Shown: positions 12,333 through 25,689, counted from the stretch's first letter. The stretch is DNA of 64,000 bases from Lasiosphaeris hirsuta (GCA_030549175.1 JAUKUA010000002.1:2294001-2358000); one strand, 5' to 3'. Translations and numbers: made by a program. Notes: generated by a model not told the origin, from the sequence alone.

Positions 12333-13471
12333 GCTGTTGGCCCGCCCTGCTTGTGTTTGCATGAAGGAGTTATGGTGTTTTTGGGAAAGCCGGCTAGATG
12401 TTTGGCGAATGCACATACGCTTTGGCTTAACTGTATCTTATTATCCCACCCATCGTGAGCGCTAGGAGCCGGAATTAGAGGTTGGGAGTGTATCTAGCGT
12501 ACTCGTGCTGAGCGCCGGTGGCATTCCTGTGTGTCCTCGGACAGTTTCGAGAAATACCATATCATGAAGAAGCAATCTACCGGGATGCTGATTGTCATTT
12601 CGCATATACCATTGACCAGTAAAGTATATGAGTGGCCTTGCTCAGATGAGCATCGCGAGTTCTGTGTCTCGGTCACTTTCGGGATTTAGTTGCTTGTAGT
12701 ACTTCCGAGCATTTTATTTAGGGATGCACTGCTATCCGGGCAATTCATTCATCTCGCTCCTGGTTCAGCAAACCAAGAGTTTTACGAACTCCGCTCATCG
12801 CTGGAAATTACAGCGGCACGTCTCTGCTCCGTGCCCCCTAATGCCAGGGCGGCCGACCCCCGCAAAGCGTAAAGGAACCAAACCGGACAGCACCGTGTGT
12901 TGCGACATTTCTGCAAACCCCCAGTCGAGGTTGCAAATGTTATCCAGGTACTCAACAGTGATGTTGAGAGCATCCTCGAACTATCCCAAAGCCTTGGCCA
13001 TTTATGTTTTATACCACTTGTAAAGCCATGCCTCGAGTCAAAATGCCACAGAAAGGGAAATTCGAAAACGCCACCAAATCCAGTCAATCATGTCCATGTT
13101 GGTAAAATCACCCCGAACCAGGGGCGGTCACAGATAATATGTACAAGTGTGCTGAGCGTACAGCAGCGTACGCCCAGACTTTTCTGTCCGTTCCAGGGCG
13201 GAACCGAAGAGCATCGCTATGTTCGATTCCTTGGCGCTGAGAGCGGCACGGAGGTTCTAGCAGTATGCGGTTTGAAGATTGAGTGACGAATCCTAGCTCA
13301 AGGATGCGTATCGGTCCTGCGTAAAGAGTTAGGAATGGGCAATAAAATATGTGCTTTGCGCCTGTAGATTTTGAAGGTATTGGTCTCGAGGCTAGACAGA
13401 GAAGAGACAGAGGAAAGTGGTATAAATGCTCACTTTGGCCCAAGCTTTTGTTTTGCTCCATGGGATGAGTT
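12333..13471. other. Convergent 3' gap J-protein / mitoferrin
   Basis: 1.1 kb between two convergent genes. No conserved frame was found. A tRNA-like GTTCGATTCC at 13221-13230 has no matching stems and was rejected. Confidence 0.55.
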
Positions 13472-14826
13472 TCAAGACATCGCCGTGTTCTGGCGAATAA
13501 AGTAGGCCCTAGAAAGAATGTTAACAGCTGGGTTGGTTGTCTATCATAGCAGAGGGCAACGCACTTTGATGCCTCATATGCCGACCAGCAAATAGCAGTG
13601 CTCGGCATGGTGGTCAACACTCTGGGCCCGACGCCCTTGAAGAAACCACGAGGACCTTCCCTCCGCAGTAATAACCGACAGCCTGCAACGAATCCGTTTA
13701 CCGTCCTTAGTTCAGCGTCATGTGCGTTTCCACGGGTTTGCAGCATAGTCTTAATCACGTCCATTGGCGTGGTCAAGGCGGCCGCGAAACCACCAGCAAC
13801 GGCACCTGCCATGCAGTGCGTAAGGGGGTCGTATGTTTTGGAAGGGTTCATCGACGTAGAAATGGACTCGTAAGCGAGAAACTGCAGAGCCGTAAAGGGC
13901 ACGGTCATGGAAAGTGTGGTTGGATACGAGACGTAGAAGGCGGCAAGTCCCTCGTTCCTGTACACATACTTGGCACAGTCGAACACGGAGCGGTAGATCT
14001 TGGCCGAGTTGTGAATCTGCATCCTCTGCTTGATGACTGGGAAAAGTTAGAATCATGAAGATCATTCAATGTTGTAGAGTCGGACGTACCGTCGAAAGGG
14101 TTCATCAGCGCATCACTTGCGATGGTCGCACAGGCACCGCTCGTCGCGGCGGCCAGTGGGTGGTGCACGCCAACCTTGTTGCCGCCCATGAGGTGCTTGA
14201 CAGCCTCATACGTAGCAAAATAAACAGCATGCGCGGGTCCTAGTCAACCAAAGTCAGCCCGGGGCGTGCCGTAGTGAGCAAAGATGGCCAACTCACCAGC
14301 TCCAACAATGACGCTCGACATGCCGCGCCATAAACTCAATACTCCCTCCGTGCTAGCTATCCTGTATGTGCCTTGGATAACTCCGTTGTAAACGGCCGAG
14401 GGGGTCGGGTTCAGAATCTGCATCCGCGTCTGATGGTCCGGGGGGTCAGCACATCACAGTGAAGTCGCATTGGTCGAACCTGTTCATGCCTACCTTGATG
14501 GCATCGATCGGGTACACTGCACCTGATTAGCACCTAGCAAACTGCAACTCCGAGAGCACTAGACGGCGTTTCCACTCCGGACAAGCGCATCGCCGACGCC
14601 CACAAGTTCAACAAGGACGTGACATACTGGTACAATGTTCCGCGATGCCTGCAAACGCGCCAGCCGTCATATTCTGCAGCAGGGAGAAATTGGGCGGGAG
14701 AGATTCATAACTGTGGCCCTGTTAGCGGTCGGCGTCACCCAGCGCCGGGTTCCATGTTGTCGCATTAGCCGTGGCATCAGCAACGTACTCGTAGTCGTCC
14801 TCGGGTTCGACATTTGGCTGCGCCAT
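13472..14826 (-). CDS. MRS4: Mitochondrial iron carrier (mitoferrin, Mrs3/Mrs4)
   Basis: Inner-membrane solute carrier that brings Fe2+ into the matrix for heme and Fe-S synthesis. Seven exons on the minus strand: 14826-14789, 14710-14634, 14522-14494, 14429-14297, 14239-14090, 14036-13565, 13508-13472, coding 311 residues. All three carrier repeats carry the P-x-D-x-x-K signature: YPIDAIKTRMQ, NPFDVIKQRMQ and TPMDVIKTMLQ. LPPNFSLLQNM near the start and YEASKAYF near the end fit the mitoferrin subfamily. The third exon is only 29 nt, and the second exon's final T and the third exon's GT together form a Cys codon (AEHCAVYPID). Which of MRS3 or MRS4 it matches cannot be told in filamentous fungi, which usually have one copy. 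Confidence 0.92.
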
Positions 14827-16167
14827 TGGGGAAGCCGAAGCTCCCGTAGTGCCGAAGCTGAGAGCCAGGTTGAAGGAAAGGATGGTCAAATTGGTTGTCG
14901 GGCAGGTCGCGGCGGGGGGTGTGGCCGGCGTTGGCTTTGGGGAGGCGATGGGAGCGGGCGAGGTGGCTCCTCGAAGTGACGCAATGCAAATAGCTGCTGC
15001 TGAAGCACGCTGCGGGCCAAACCAATGTGTCGATGGTCAAAATGCGCCACGCAGGTCTCCAGGAGGCAGCTTGAGCAGGTCGTGTGACCTTCTGTGTCGG
15101 CGCAATGGGCGCGGAGCGGATGCGATGGCGAGGTCGTTGGATGGATAAATCCTCGAATTTTTCTCTGACCGTTGTCGGCACCAGCCATGCCAGCTTCAAA
15201 CTCGAAAAAAAGTGGTTAGGCGGGCATAGCACCGCTCGGAGGTCGGGGAACTAACAGGGGTGGCGCGCCGAGCGGCGGCCGAGCCTTGGGGCCCCGCAGC
15301 CAAGTTCACTGAGATTAACGACCCGACCTCCTGAAGTCACTGTATTCAGGTTGCCTCGGGGTATTCGGTCTCGTCTGACTGATTGCTTGCCCACACACTC
15401 CGAGTCGTGAATTGGCCAGATCATTGACTCTGTGTTTTGCCGCGGGACCCTCCACGGAACTCTCCGCGGTCTCTGAGCGTGTTCGTTTCATCCAAGATCC
15501 GAGTGAGCTGTCCTGGTTTACCCAGGCATACCGACAGTGCGTTTTCTCCATTTCTACAAACTACCCGCCTCATTTGCTCTTTTGCATCGGCAGGAATTCC
15601 GGGGCCCTCGCGAGGTTGGAAGAAGTTGAAAAAGAGCGGAATGAGACACTCGGGAAGGATGAGGCGACCGGCTTCTGGAAACATGATTTAATTGCCTCGG
15701 TAACTTTAGCGCCATTGTTTACCCCAACCCAGTTCCCATATCGACAGCGATGTAAAATATTTATTTCTATGGTGTGGCCGCCATCCCCGCCATCCGTCAT
15801 AATCGTTCGATTCCGAGCGAGTTGGTGGGACAGGGCCCAGCACCAGAAACCACACCCACCACATTTCCCCTCAGTGCGCCCCCTCAGTTACCTGAGAGGC
15901 ACGGTATTCTTACCCCGACTTCATGAACCCCTGTTCGCTCAAAGCAAAATGCATTCATGGTATCCTGTATGTACTACTGACCAGCCTGGCCGCATCTAAG
16001 ATGTTGTTCCCGTGAAAAAAGTCTCCGACTCTCGTGAAAAACAGCCAGAGATCAGACCATCCAACGCCGTTACCCCGTCAATTCCTCCCGTAACCCAAAC
16101 GGGCACGTGTTTAACATGTTGCATCCCGTCCCGTTGTTCCTCTTCCCAGCTATGGAGACCGGCCCTT
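14827..16167. other. Gap between mitoferrin start and ATG9 end
   Basis: Holds the mitoferrin promoter and the ATG9 3' flank. A 195-codon open frame (15412-15999, +) has no recognisable domain, overlaps antisense frames and is not called. Nothing else was seen. Confidence 0.5.
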
Positions 16168-19006
16168 TTACCTAACTCCTCCAGGTCGGCGGTTCAGCTG
16201 CGCTTGATTGAATTTGTAAATCATGTTCAAGACCCCGGTGTCTGCCGCTTCGCTTCCCTCAACTCCACTGTTCTCTCTACTGAGGTTTCTTGTCGGCGAT
16301 GTCTGCCATGCAGATTCGTCCAGAGCCTCGCCGCCCTCATAAACTTCATCCTCATCGTGTTGATTTCCTCCGTCATCTTCAACAGACTCCTCAATGATAT
16401 TGTTGCCACCATGTAACCCGGCTCGCTGGTGACGCGGAGGGTGGACAGCTCTAGTACTGACCACTGGGTTTGGCGGTGGCTGATGATGGGGATCAAGTAA
16501 GATGGATGCCATGGGCGATGAATAATGGCCACCTGGGCCACTAGGGCCGAAACGGGGTGTTCTGGCGGGTGCCCTTCTTGCGTGCTCACTACGCCCCATT
16601 CGTGATGTCTGCATATCGGCGGCCAGCGTGGGCGAGTTCATGCTGGGCCAGGCGGGTGGGGGATGGAACGCATGGCGCACTGATGGCGGGAGGTGTGTTG
16701 GCGCTGCCGTTTTGGGGTTAAGGGCAAAGTTGCCATAATTGCCCAAGAATCCATAGTAAGATGCCTCCATCTTGCCGTGCTTTGTCGAGTAGTAATCATC
16801 TCGAACATCAGCGCCATCAGCGGGCTTCTTTGAAGTCCCAACTCCCTTTTTGAAGTCAAACTCGGCAAATGAGCAGACGTAACCAAGCCCGTCAATGTGA
16901 ATAGTGAACTCCCGGAAAAAGTCAATGATCTGATCGCTCGACTTGGGGAGACTAAAAAACAGGACGAAGGGCACCGTCAGAATGCTCATTATTTCCTCGA
17001 GGAAGATGATGATTTTCATCTTATACAACCCTGAGAACTCCTGTTTGATATCGAAACTGTGGAGCCTGTCTTGCCAGTGGTCCGGCTGGTAATGCGTATA
17101 TTCGATGACGTTTCGCAGAGCGTACTCAGGGTCGAATACTGTATTTTCCTCCGACATGCTACCACGAGCAAACGCCCACACACTTCCGAAGATTGCAGTA
17201 TAGAACAGCACTGTTCGGTCATGGGTGATCTCAAAGCCAAGAAATAAGTCGGGATCAAAGATGGTGGCAACTGCGAGGACTGTGGCCAACGAACCGGCTA
17301 TAAAGGCTACCATTCTGGCGACCATTTCTGTCTTGGCTTTCGGAAATTGGTCTATGTAATGGGACGCGAATGGGTGCGACATATCGAGCCGCTTTCGAAA
17401 AAGATGTGGTAGCTCATTGAACTCTCTGAACTTCCACTCTGCAAGGGGAGTATATGTCCGCGACGACAGCACGGATGGATTCTTTTGGATTTCCTAGACC
17501 GAAACACAGTTAGAATTATACCAGGACGAAGAAATGGGGCTGGAATCTCTTACGTGGAAATATGTCAGGAAGTAAACAATAAGGAGGTACCCGACGACAA
17601 AAGGCGAGAGGACGAGAATCATGACGCCAGCAAACATAAATCGGCCGCGAAGTTTCAGGCTTAGTTCGCCCCGTCGGTCAGATCTCAAAAACTTCTGGTT
17701 CACCTGGCCCTTCTCGTCAAAAACAAAGTCGAGAATGCTAAACATGAGGGTCCATTCGAGAGTCCGGGAGAGTAGTTGGTGGTTCTGCATGAAAGGGATA
17801 GGACTCGGTATTGTTAGATCTAGAATGTCTTTGTTGAACATGGCGATCAAATAGTTCTCCCGTCTCATCAATCGATTGGCAATGTCAGAAGCGTCTAGTC
17901 TTTCCTTTGACTGGCTACCAAGAAAACGTCGTTGGGCAGGGGTTAAAGTCATTGCCGTCTTGGTGTTCTGGTCCCTTAGAGCCATAATACGAGCGACAAC
18001 CTCCTGCCAAGTTATTGTCTGCATATCGTGATCTGGAATACCGAGCAGGTAGAGGTAGTAATCACGGACGTGTAGCAACCGTCGCAAATCCAGTAGGTAC
18101 TGAATCGACTTCCATATGAAGTAGAATGCAAACATCCATAGGCCAAGATTCCACAGCCCTGACATTCTCCTGGTACATTGTGGGACAAGGATCTGAGAGA
18201 GCTTTTGGCTTCCTCGAATCTTGCTGTAGTCTACACATTGTGTGAGGAAGGTTAAGAGGAGAGCGACGAAGGCGACGTTTCTGTGATTGTGGTCAACGAA
18301 TGGCCGCAAGACTCAATCAAGTGACTTCTCACATGAGATGGAGCACCCTCTCCATAAGAATACACCACATCCCGCATCCTTGGTAATAGTCATAGACATC
18401 TTTGATGAAATTGTCGAGGTTCGAGACATTAGCCCATCGCCACTCAGCCTTCTTCTTGGCGCTCCCGGTGACCATGCCGGTAAGAAACGTATTCGGCGTT
18501 CCCTTGCCGCGGTCAGAGAGTCCAAACATGTCGTCGTTATGCAGTCTCTGCTGTGCCTGAGTAGTCTCCCATTGCGAACGGGCCTTAGACGGTCCAGGGA
18601 CAGCGGTTGCACGATGTCCATCCTGCCTCCTCTGCTGCCCGGGCGAACCTGTCATATCTATGTCTTGATGCTCGACAAGAAGCGATGGGGGTACATCGTT
18701 ATCGCCATCGTCATCATGTGTGTTCCAAGCCATGCCGTCAGCTCTATGGGAGCGGCCGGCCGAATGCCCTCGCCGCCCGGGGATGGGGTTCGCTGGTTCG
18801 CCGAGCGTGAGACGGCTATCCTCAACGCCGAGCCCTTCGGCATTCTCTAGGTCATATTCGTGGAAGTTGTGGTTTAGATTCTCTTCGTCCAGCAAACCGG
18901 CGCGATCTTCAACTTCATAGGTTTCGTCCTGCCCACCTCTCAGCTCGTCGTAGAATGATCGTCCACGGTTTGTAGGCATCAGCCTCGAAAAAACGTTTGA
19001 TGCCAT
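16168..19006 (-). CDS. ATG9: Autophagy protein Atg9 (lipid scramblase)
   Basis: The only multispanning core autophagy protein. Atg9 vesicles seed the phagophore, and the protein scrambles lipids delivered by Atg2. Minus-strand exons 19006-18333, 18280-17554 and 17493-16168 give 908 residues, normal for filamentous fungi. An acidic, disordered N-terminus (about 1-190) is followed by the conserved core. Landmarks are [81 protein letters not shown]-like [20 protein letters not shown], and [20 protein letters not shown]. The C-terminal third is disordered and acidic. It is divergent from COG6, with 680 bp between start codons. Confidence 0.97.
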
Positions 19007-19686
19007 CGCAGCCTAACTTCGATGCGCAATCTCGTCCTAGTCCCAAACAATTATCGGGACCATGGCCTGGAAGAGAGTCAGTCAGTTGAGGACCTTAACT
19101 CGGACCACCGTGCACGAAGCCGGACAGTCAGAGTTACGGAGATGCAACAGCGGGCGCGGACAGCCCAAGTAACGTACAAACTGGAAAGAGCCAGTGCCTT
19201 GGCCGATTTCATTAGTAGCCAACAAGGAATGCGTCGTTCTATAAGTCAGGAGGGCAGCTCTCAGCAGGCTCCCAGTCATATGGCAGTTGCACGCGAGGGG
19301 AGGTGTCCGGGTGTTGTTGACTCTGGGTGCCTTGAGTTGCCGCGTCCAGGTGACAGAATGACGTGGAGTCCAAGCTCTTTACTAGCCGCTTTAAGTAGGC
19401 GGTGTGCTCGTTATCGGGAGTAGAGACCCATATGTGGATACCTCAGGTATGTACCTCAGAGGTACATCCGTACCCCGTACCACCCCTCACTCCCGACAGC
19501 GCTCAGCCGCGAGTGCCACATCCAATTGACGGTTGAAGCAAACATTGTGCTACTAAGTTGAAAGTGAGCACACGTTGACACCCACAGCTTTGTAGCCTTC
19601 ATTTGAAGTCCCGCCTCAAAGCCCGAGCACGGAAGGGCCACGACACATCTAAGGGACTCGATGTTTAACAGGCCGTGTTGGCCAGA
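19007..19686. other. Bidirectional promoter ATG9 / COG6
   Basis: Shared upstream region of two divergent membrane-traffic genes. It contains two adjacent palindromes: TACCTCAGGTA at 19439-19449 and GTACCTC-A-GAGGTAC at 19451-19465, followed by two more GTACC copies by 19480. No open frame with family features was seen. Confidence 0.55.
19439..19465. promoter_or_regulatory. Double palindrome, possible regulator site
   Basis: TACCTCAGGTA (19439-19449) and the 15-bp GTACCTCAGAGGTAC (19451-19465) are both inverted repeats around ACCT/AGGT half-sites, one base apart, in the divergent promoter of ATG9 and COG6. Function is inferred only from symmetry, position and recurrence of similar motifs elsewhere in the window. 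Confidence 0.35.
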
Positions 19687-21877
19687 ATGACTTCACAAGA
19701 GCCAGTGGCCGTCCGCCTGTCCTCCACAGCTGGGGGCTCGCGTGATGGCTCTGGCCCCCTATCCCCGCCCCCACAAAGCCCGTCGAGCCCATTTCAGCCA
19801 AAGGGCGCAAACCCGCTGTCGTCCAAGGTCACCAGTGTCCTCTCGGCTTCTTACGCCGACACAGAATTCCGCGAAGCACTGGGTCTGCTTGACGAGCGAA
19901 GCGTGCACAGCACAGCAGAGACACGACGACAGCTACGCCTAAATCTACAAAAGGAGGTCATAGACTGCAATGGAGAAATCATCAATGAGTTTGCAAAGGT
20001 GGCCGAGGTATGACCGCTGTCCGTCACCTCTGCTGGTGGACGAACTGTGAGCTGACGGCAGGGCTCAGCAACTACGACGCATCGGTACTACCATTGGAAA
20101 GCTCAATGATAGTTACCGGGAAATAAATACCCAAATAAGCGCAGCCCATAATGCCACATCTGCTGCCCTGGGAGAAGCGTCACTGCTGATGACCCAAAGG
20201 CACCAAGTTGAGAAGAAGCAGGCGCTGCTCAGGGCCTTCAATGTCAACTTTGTCCTTAATGAGGACGAGGCAGCGACACTAACGCTGACCTCCGAACCAG
20301 TCGATGATCGGTTCTTCCTTGCACTTCAGAGGGCAAAGAAGATTAGCAAAGACTGCGAGGTCCTCCTCGGTTTTGAGAACCAGACTCTGGGGCTGGAGGT
20401 CATGGAACAGACAACCAAGCATCTTAACCATGGGTTTCAGAAGCTCTACAGATGGGTCCAAAGAGAGTTCAAGACTTTAAACCTTGAGAATCCTCAGATT
20501 GGCCCGTCCATCCGCCGCGCTCTCCGCGTCCTCGCCGAAAGGCCGACCCTCTTCCAGAACTGCCTGGACTTTTTCGCCGATGCTAGGGAGAACGTCCTGT
20601 CTGATGCCTTCCATACTGCATTGACTGGCAGCTCTGGAGCCGGACCCGTGGGCCCATCGGTGAAGCCGATTGAACTGGCGGCGCACGACTCTCTGAGATA
20701 TGTGGGTGACATGCTTGCTTGGGCGCATTCGGCTACTGTTGGCGAGAGAGAGGCTCTCGAAGTTCTGTTTATATCGGATGATGACGAGATCGCCAAGGGC
20801 ATTCGAGCAGGGCGGGAGAACGAGGTGTGGCGGCTTATTGCTGAGGATGGCGAGGGTGAGACGGAGTTTGACGCGGTCACGGCTTTGAACGAGCTGGTGG
20901 ACCGCGACATGTCGGGCGCTGCTCGAATGTTACGACAGAGGGTCGAACAAGTCATTCAGACGAATGAAGATGTCATCCTGGCCTACAGGCTCGCAAACCT
21001 CCTCAACTTCTACAAAGCAACATTTTCCAAGCTTCTGAGTTCTGGCTCTGCGCTAGTAGACTCTCTGGGCAGTCTCGAGGCCGAAGCACTTCGGCAGTTC
21101 CGGTCGTTGGCTCGGGACCACGTAGCAACATTACAGGGCGATTTCCAGCACACACCTGCTGATCTTCGGCCTCCAGACTTTCTCCTTGATGCGCTAGAAC
21201 AGCTCACGGCCATCATGAAAACATACGAAACGTCGCTCACGGCGGAGGGCGATCGGGAGGCCGACTTTGAGCCGGTGCTGGCCGAGGTTTTCGACCCATT
21301 TATATCGGGATGCTCCAATATGGCCCGGGCTACCACCCCTCCCTCCGACTCTATCTTTCTCATCAACTGCCTCTTAGTCGCTCGTAATGCCCTCTCTCGA
21401 TTTGACTTCACAGAGGCCCACATCTTACGGCTCCAGGTAAAAGTCAGTGAGGAGAGAGCTCGGCTGGTCGGAAGCCAGTATGGCTTCTTCCGTGCAGAGT
21501 CTGGCCTGGACTGGTTGATTGGTTCTCTCTTGCCACTTGAGGAGAAGCAGTCAGATGTTGAGAAAGTATCCATGCTCGAGGCCGTCCAGGCCCCAGCGCT
21601 TACACGAGCAAGTCAAACACTGGACAACTTCTTGCCATCAGCATTGATGGATGCCGTCGAAAACATACGGCACCTTCAAGACTCGAAACTTGCCAGAGAT
21701 ATAACTGAGGAAGCGGCAGAAATGTTCTGTGTTGATTTTGAGCATGTTGAAGAGATGCTGATGCTGGCGGACGAAATGGCGGAACAACATACCGAAATAC
21801 AGGGTACCCCAGAAATCCAGAGTCTCCGGGCGCTGTTCCCGAGAACGTCGGGGGAAATCCGGGTCCTGCTGTCGTAA
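19687..21877 (+). CDS. COG6: Conserved oligomeric Golgi complex subunit 6
   Basis: Subunit of lobe B of the COG tether, which works in retrograde vesicle traffic within the Golgi. Exons 19687-20007 and 20069-21877 give 709 residues, the usual length. ATG 19687 (MTSQEP) is the first ATG in frame. The N-terminal third carries the coiled-coil region typical of COG6 ([20 protein letters not shown] and [14 protein letters not shown]). The helical C-terminal legs contain [33 protein letters not shown] and DPFISGC. The 61-nt intron has GTATGA...CAG borders. Assignment rests on several conserved blocks. Confidence 0.93.
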
Positions 21878-22670
21878 TAGCTAAGTAGCTTTTTTGAGCT
21901 ACTACCCGCTGCTACCAAATTCATTTCCAAAACAGCTGTGCCTTTGGCTGAGACCAGGTCGACCTAATTCTAGGCCGTGTACGTATGGGCGGTCAACCTA
22001 AATCCACTAGATATCACGGTAGGGAAATAATACATAGGTTTTTGGGCCTGTAGAAGCCCCTTGGCCCCCAGTAGTATGCTTCTTCTATTTGAGTGTACGC
22101 TCAATTGAACGTCTTGCTTTCCAGGTGGTTGACTTTAGCAGTAATGCAGAGCACCCGGCCGGCTATCTCCATGTGCCCCACCGCCGAAGCAGGGGCCCGT
22201 TGCTGGAAGTGCATGCTGCGGGGCATTGCAAGGAAGAGCACGACGTCACCTGGCCGGCAGCCCTCTCGCTCTTCACCTCCGCCCGAAACCAGCACGCGTC
22301 GAATTGGACCGAGCTGCGCCTACCTAGCCAACACGTATTGGTATGCACACCACCTACCTACTAGGCAAACTACCTCACCTAGCGCAGGGCACTCTCGAGC
22401 AATCTCAGGCCAGCCACTTCTATCCTGCTTCCCTGGGCAAGCCACTTTGCCCGGGCACCTAATTTAATGTGCCCTGTTTGCAGATCGACACCAAGTACTT
22501 CATCGCAACCCCTTTGATCGCATGAATCGACCATGCCTTGACGAATGTATGCGTTGCCGGCACACCAAAGACAGTCAGCTCTGTTGAACGCTCAATCGAA
22601 AAAGAAGATAGCCCAAGCAGTGGATTGCCAACCGCACAGGACGTCATGCCCATGCCCCTCTATCTCCACG
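21878..22670. other. Gap COG6 / AAA ATPase gene
   Basis: 3' flank of COG6 and promoter of the AAA gene. Several CTACCT/ACCTAG elements cluster at 22319-22383. An in-frame upstream ATG exists at 22545 (see the AAA gene). No separate gene was seen. Confidence 0.5.
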
Positions 22671-25202
22671 ATGCTTCGTAACAACAAAACCCCTGTCTCC
22701 GTTCTGCAAAAGACGTATGACGAGAGTTACCTGACATGTTCCACCGCCGTCTACTATGAAGGCCAGGGAAATGAAGACGAAGCGATGCGATGCTGGAAGT
22801 TGGCTCTTGACCAAATCTACGAGCACCATGCAAATCGTGTTGCTCCGAACTACACACCCCGCTCCGAAACAGAGAAGGCCTTGATGGATAGCCTACGGCG
22901 CCTAGAGCTGCAGTGTAAGGAACGGATAGATCTTCTCGAGGCCCTCCGCCTGTCACGTCGAGATGTGTCTCAAAGCAGCCCACCTTCGCCACAGGATAAA
23001 CCGACTGGATCGTCACCAGAGCCGCAAGATACCCAGCCGCCTGAGAAAGGTTGGATCGGCGGAGGGACCATTCCCGCTGTCAAATACATGGAGCTCTCCC
23101 GGCCTGCCCTCCCCAAGCGGCCGTCGATGCCAACTCGCTCTTCGCGGGAGCAGCTAGGGAACCGCGAGGCGCCTGCCTCGAACTCCGAAGCTGCCCCCTT
23201 GTCTTCCCCACTCGCATCGCCGCCCTCACTCCCTCCGTTTGAAGAGAAGGTACCCAAGTCAGCTAGCCCAGAAAGACACACGATGCGGACTACTCTTCGC
23301 ACCGGCCGCCTAGGAGACAAGTCCTCAAAGTCGATTTCACGGCGCCCAGCTCCGAAACCTGTAGACGGACCTGGCGCCAGCAAAGCCGCAAGCCTGGCTT
23401 GGAGCGTGCTTGGGCAGCGAGATAAGTCTGTCCAGGGGTCAAGTAGCAGCCATGTCACAACCAAACTCCCGTCAGACCCGCAGAAGTCATTGGAGCGCCC
23501 ACGCAGGAGCCTGGAAACATCACTCAAGCAATGGGATAGCCATACAAGAAGGCTGGTCACGCCTGGCTCCCGAAGCCCGTCCAAGAATTTTGATGAGCAG
23601 CCCAGCTCAGATTTAGAGACGGGTACCCCTAGGAGGTCCACAGATTATCCTTCACCTGGTCCTCCTCCTTTATCCGTGAGCGCGGCAGCAAATGCTCTCA
23701 GTTTTATGAATCTAAGAGAGAATGCCAGCCAGCAGCGTCAGGAGAGAGAACAGCTAGTTCGCCAAAAGACCGCGCCCCCTCGGACCCCTCAAGCAATGAT
23801 TCCGAGAAGGGACGCAGAAACAGAACGCCCGGAAGACTTGGCACAGAGGATACTAGGGAGGAAGATGTCCTCAGATTCCAACATTCTTTCGCGGAGGCCT
23901 ATTGGCCAGGGATTTTCTACTGGGAGAGGAAACACACGGCCTACTAAAAGCGCGGACACAACTCGGCCATTGACCGAACGGAGAGAAAGTCGAGTGGAAG
24001 AACGTCTCTCCTCATCGAGCGTCGAAGAGTCGTCAATCGAATCTCGCACAAGGTCCGCGCGCCGCGGGCACAAAGGGGGCCGGACAGATTCTCCCCTTGT
24101 CGCAGATGTTGCAGTTCGGGTACCCGAAAGCTCCTCTGAGGACGAGGATAGTAGAATAATGGGCACGTGGAATAGGCGGAAGGCCGCAATCCTCAAAAGG
24201 CTTCCGCCAGGAGTCGACGAGCATGCGGCAAAGCAAATATTGAACGAGATCGTGATACAGGGAGATGAGGTACACTGGAGCGACATTGCTGGTCTCGATA
24301 TCGCCAAGAATGCCCTTCGAGAAGCTGTTGTTTATCCCTTTCTCCGCCCAGATCTCTTCATGGGGCTTCGGGAGCCGGCTAGAGGGATGCTGCTGTTTGG
24401 GCCACCCGGCACAGGCAAGACAATGCTGGCACGAGCCGTCGCTACCGAGTCCAAGTCGACATTCTTCTCCATATCAGCGAGTAGCTTAACTAGCAAATAT
24501 CTGGGAGAATCCGAGAAGCTAGTACGGGCACTGTTCGTCCTTGCGAAAGTTCTTGCGCCTAGCATCATCTTTGTCGATGAAATCGACTCACTCTTGTCCC
24601 AGCGATCGGGGTCTGGGGAGAATGAAGCCACAAGGAGGATTAAGACCGAGTTCCTGATACAGTGGAGTGATCTACAGCGAGCAGCTGTGGGGAGAGAGGT
24701 AGGGGAGAAGGATAGGGAACGCGGCGATGCAAACCGAGTACTTGTCCTTGCCGCAACAAACTTGCCGTGGGCTATTGACGAGGCCGCAAGACGGCGGTTT
24801 GTGAGGCGGCAGTACATACCTCTGCCCGAGGCCGAAACCCGAGCAGTTCAGATTAAGACACTGCTCAGTCAGCAAAAGCACACCCTCACAGACGCCGATA
24901 TTAGTGTCCTCATTGGGTTAACTGATGGTAAAACTTCTCCCCTTATCCCCCTTTTTATGGGGCTATGCTAATTAATTACAGGATTTTCTGGTTCAGATAT
25001 AACAGCACTTGCGAAGGACGCAGCTATGGGGCCGCTTCGGTCGCTAGGCGAAGCATTGCTACACATGACCATGGATGAAATACGCCCGATTGGACTACCA
25101 GACTTCATCGCCAGTTTAACAACAATTCGGCCCAGCGTCAGCAAGTCAAGTCTCAGGCAATATGAGGATTGGGCTAGCGAGTTTGGAGAAAGGGGGGGCT
25201 AG
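22671..25202 (+). CDS. Meiotic-clade AAA ATPase with MIT-like N-terminus (Sap1/Yta6 type)
   Basis: Relative of spastin, fidgetin, katanin and Vps4; yeast homologues are Sap1 and Yta6. The cellular role is not settled for fungi. Exons 22671-24927 and 24982-25202 give 825 residues. The N-terminus (about 8-90, [20 protein letters not shown]) looks like a helical MIT-type domain. Residues about 100-500 are disordered and rich in Ser, Pro and Arg. The C-terminal AAA module has [18 protein letters not shown], Walker A GPPGTGKT (577-584), Walker [12 protein letters not shown], sensor-1 [11 protein letters not shown], arginine residues in AARRRFVRR, and sensor-2 region [18 protein letters not shown]. 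All catalytic motifs are present. ATG 22545 lies in frame upstream and would add 42 residues; I prefer 22671 because conservation starts there. Confidence 0.88.
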
Positions 25203-25689
25203 GAAGGGCACTGAATTGTGTGTTGTTGCTGCTGTCTGTATGCCCCAGCCATATCTCTAAGCGTTGGGGACCCTCTCTCGGGTTACACCCCGTTACTTGC
25301 CATCCGCACAGCAGTGCTCAACCTATACTTATTTACACATAAACAAACATGATGGCGCTCCTCTTTGGTTGGACGATCCAGCTCCAAGATTGCATGTGAG
25401 CGGTGATGGGAAAGTGTGCACTGTGCTTGGTTCATATTTGTACATTCATCTCGTTACTCTGAGATCAACCAGCCTGACCATCTGATCTGTCTGATCAGAG
25501 CAGGCTTTACTACTAGCTCTCCTCTGGTTATACATCCAAGTACCGTGCCTGCCCTTCTGTCTGCGTGGGTACGTCATATAGTACAGCATCGGGCTAGACG
25601 TTACACGCCAGTCTTTGCCCAAGCAAGTCGCCGGGAAGCCCATCTCTCAGCCCCTCCTATTGCCCTTCCGTCGTCCAAAAAAGCTGTGC
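25203..25689. other. Convergent 3' gap AAA ATPase / uS17m
   Basis: Shared 3' flank of two convergent genes. No gene or structure was recognised. Confidence 0.55.

Noticed and set aside
13216..13240. tRNA T-loop-like GTTCGATTCC
   Set aside because: Flanking bases do not pair into a T stem and no acceptor or anticodon stem is found nearby.
15412..15999. 195-codon open frame between mitoferrin and ATG9
   Set aside because: No domain, no intron support, several overlapping frames on both strands and no repeated protein-like pattern.
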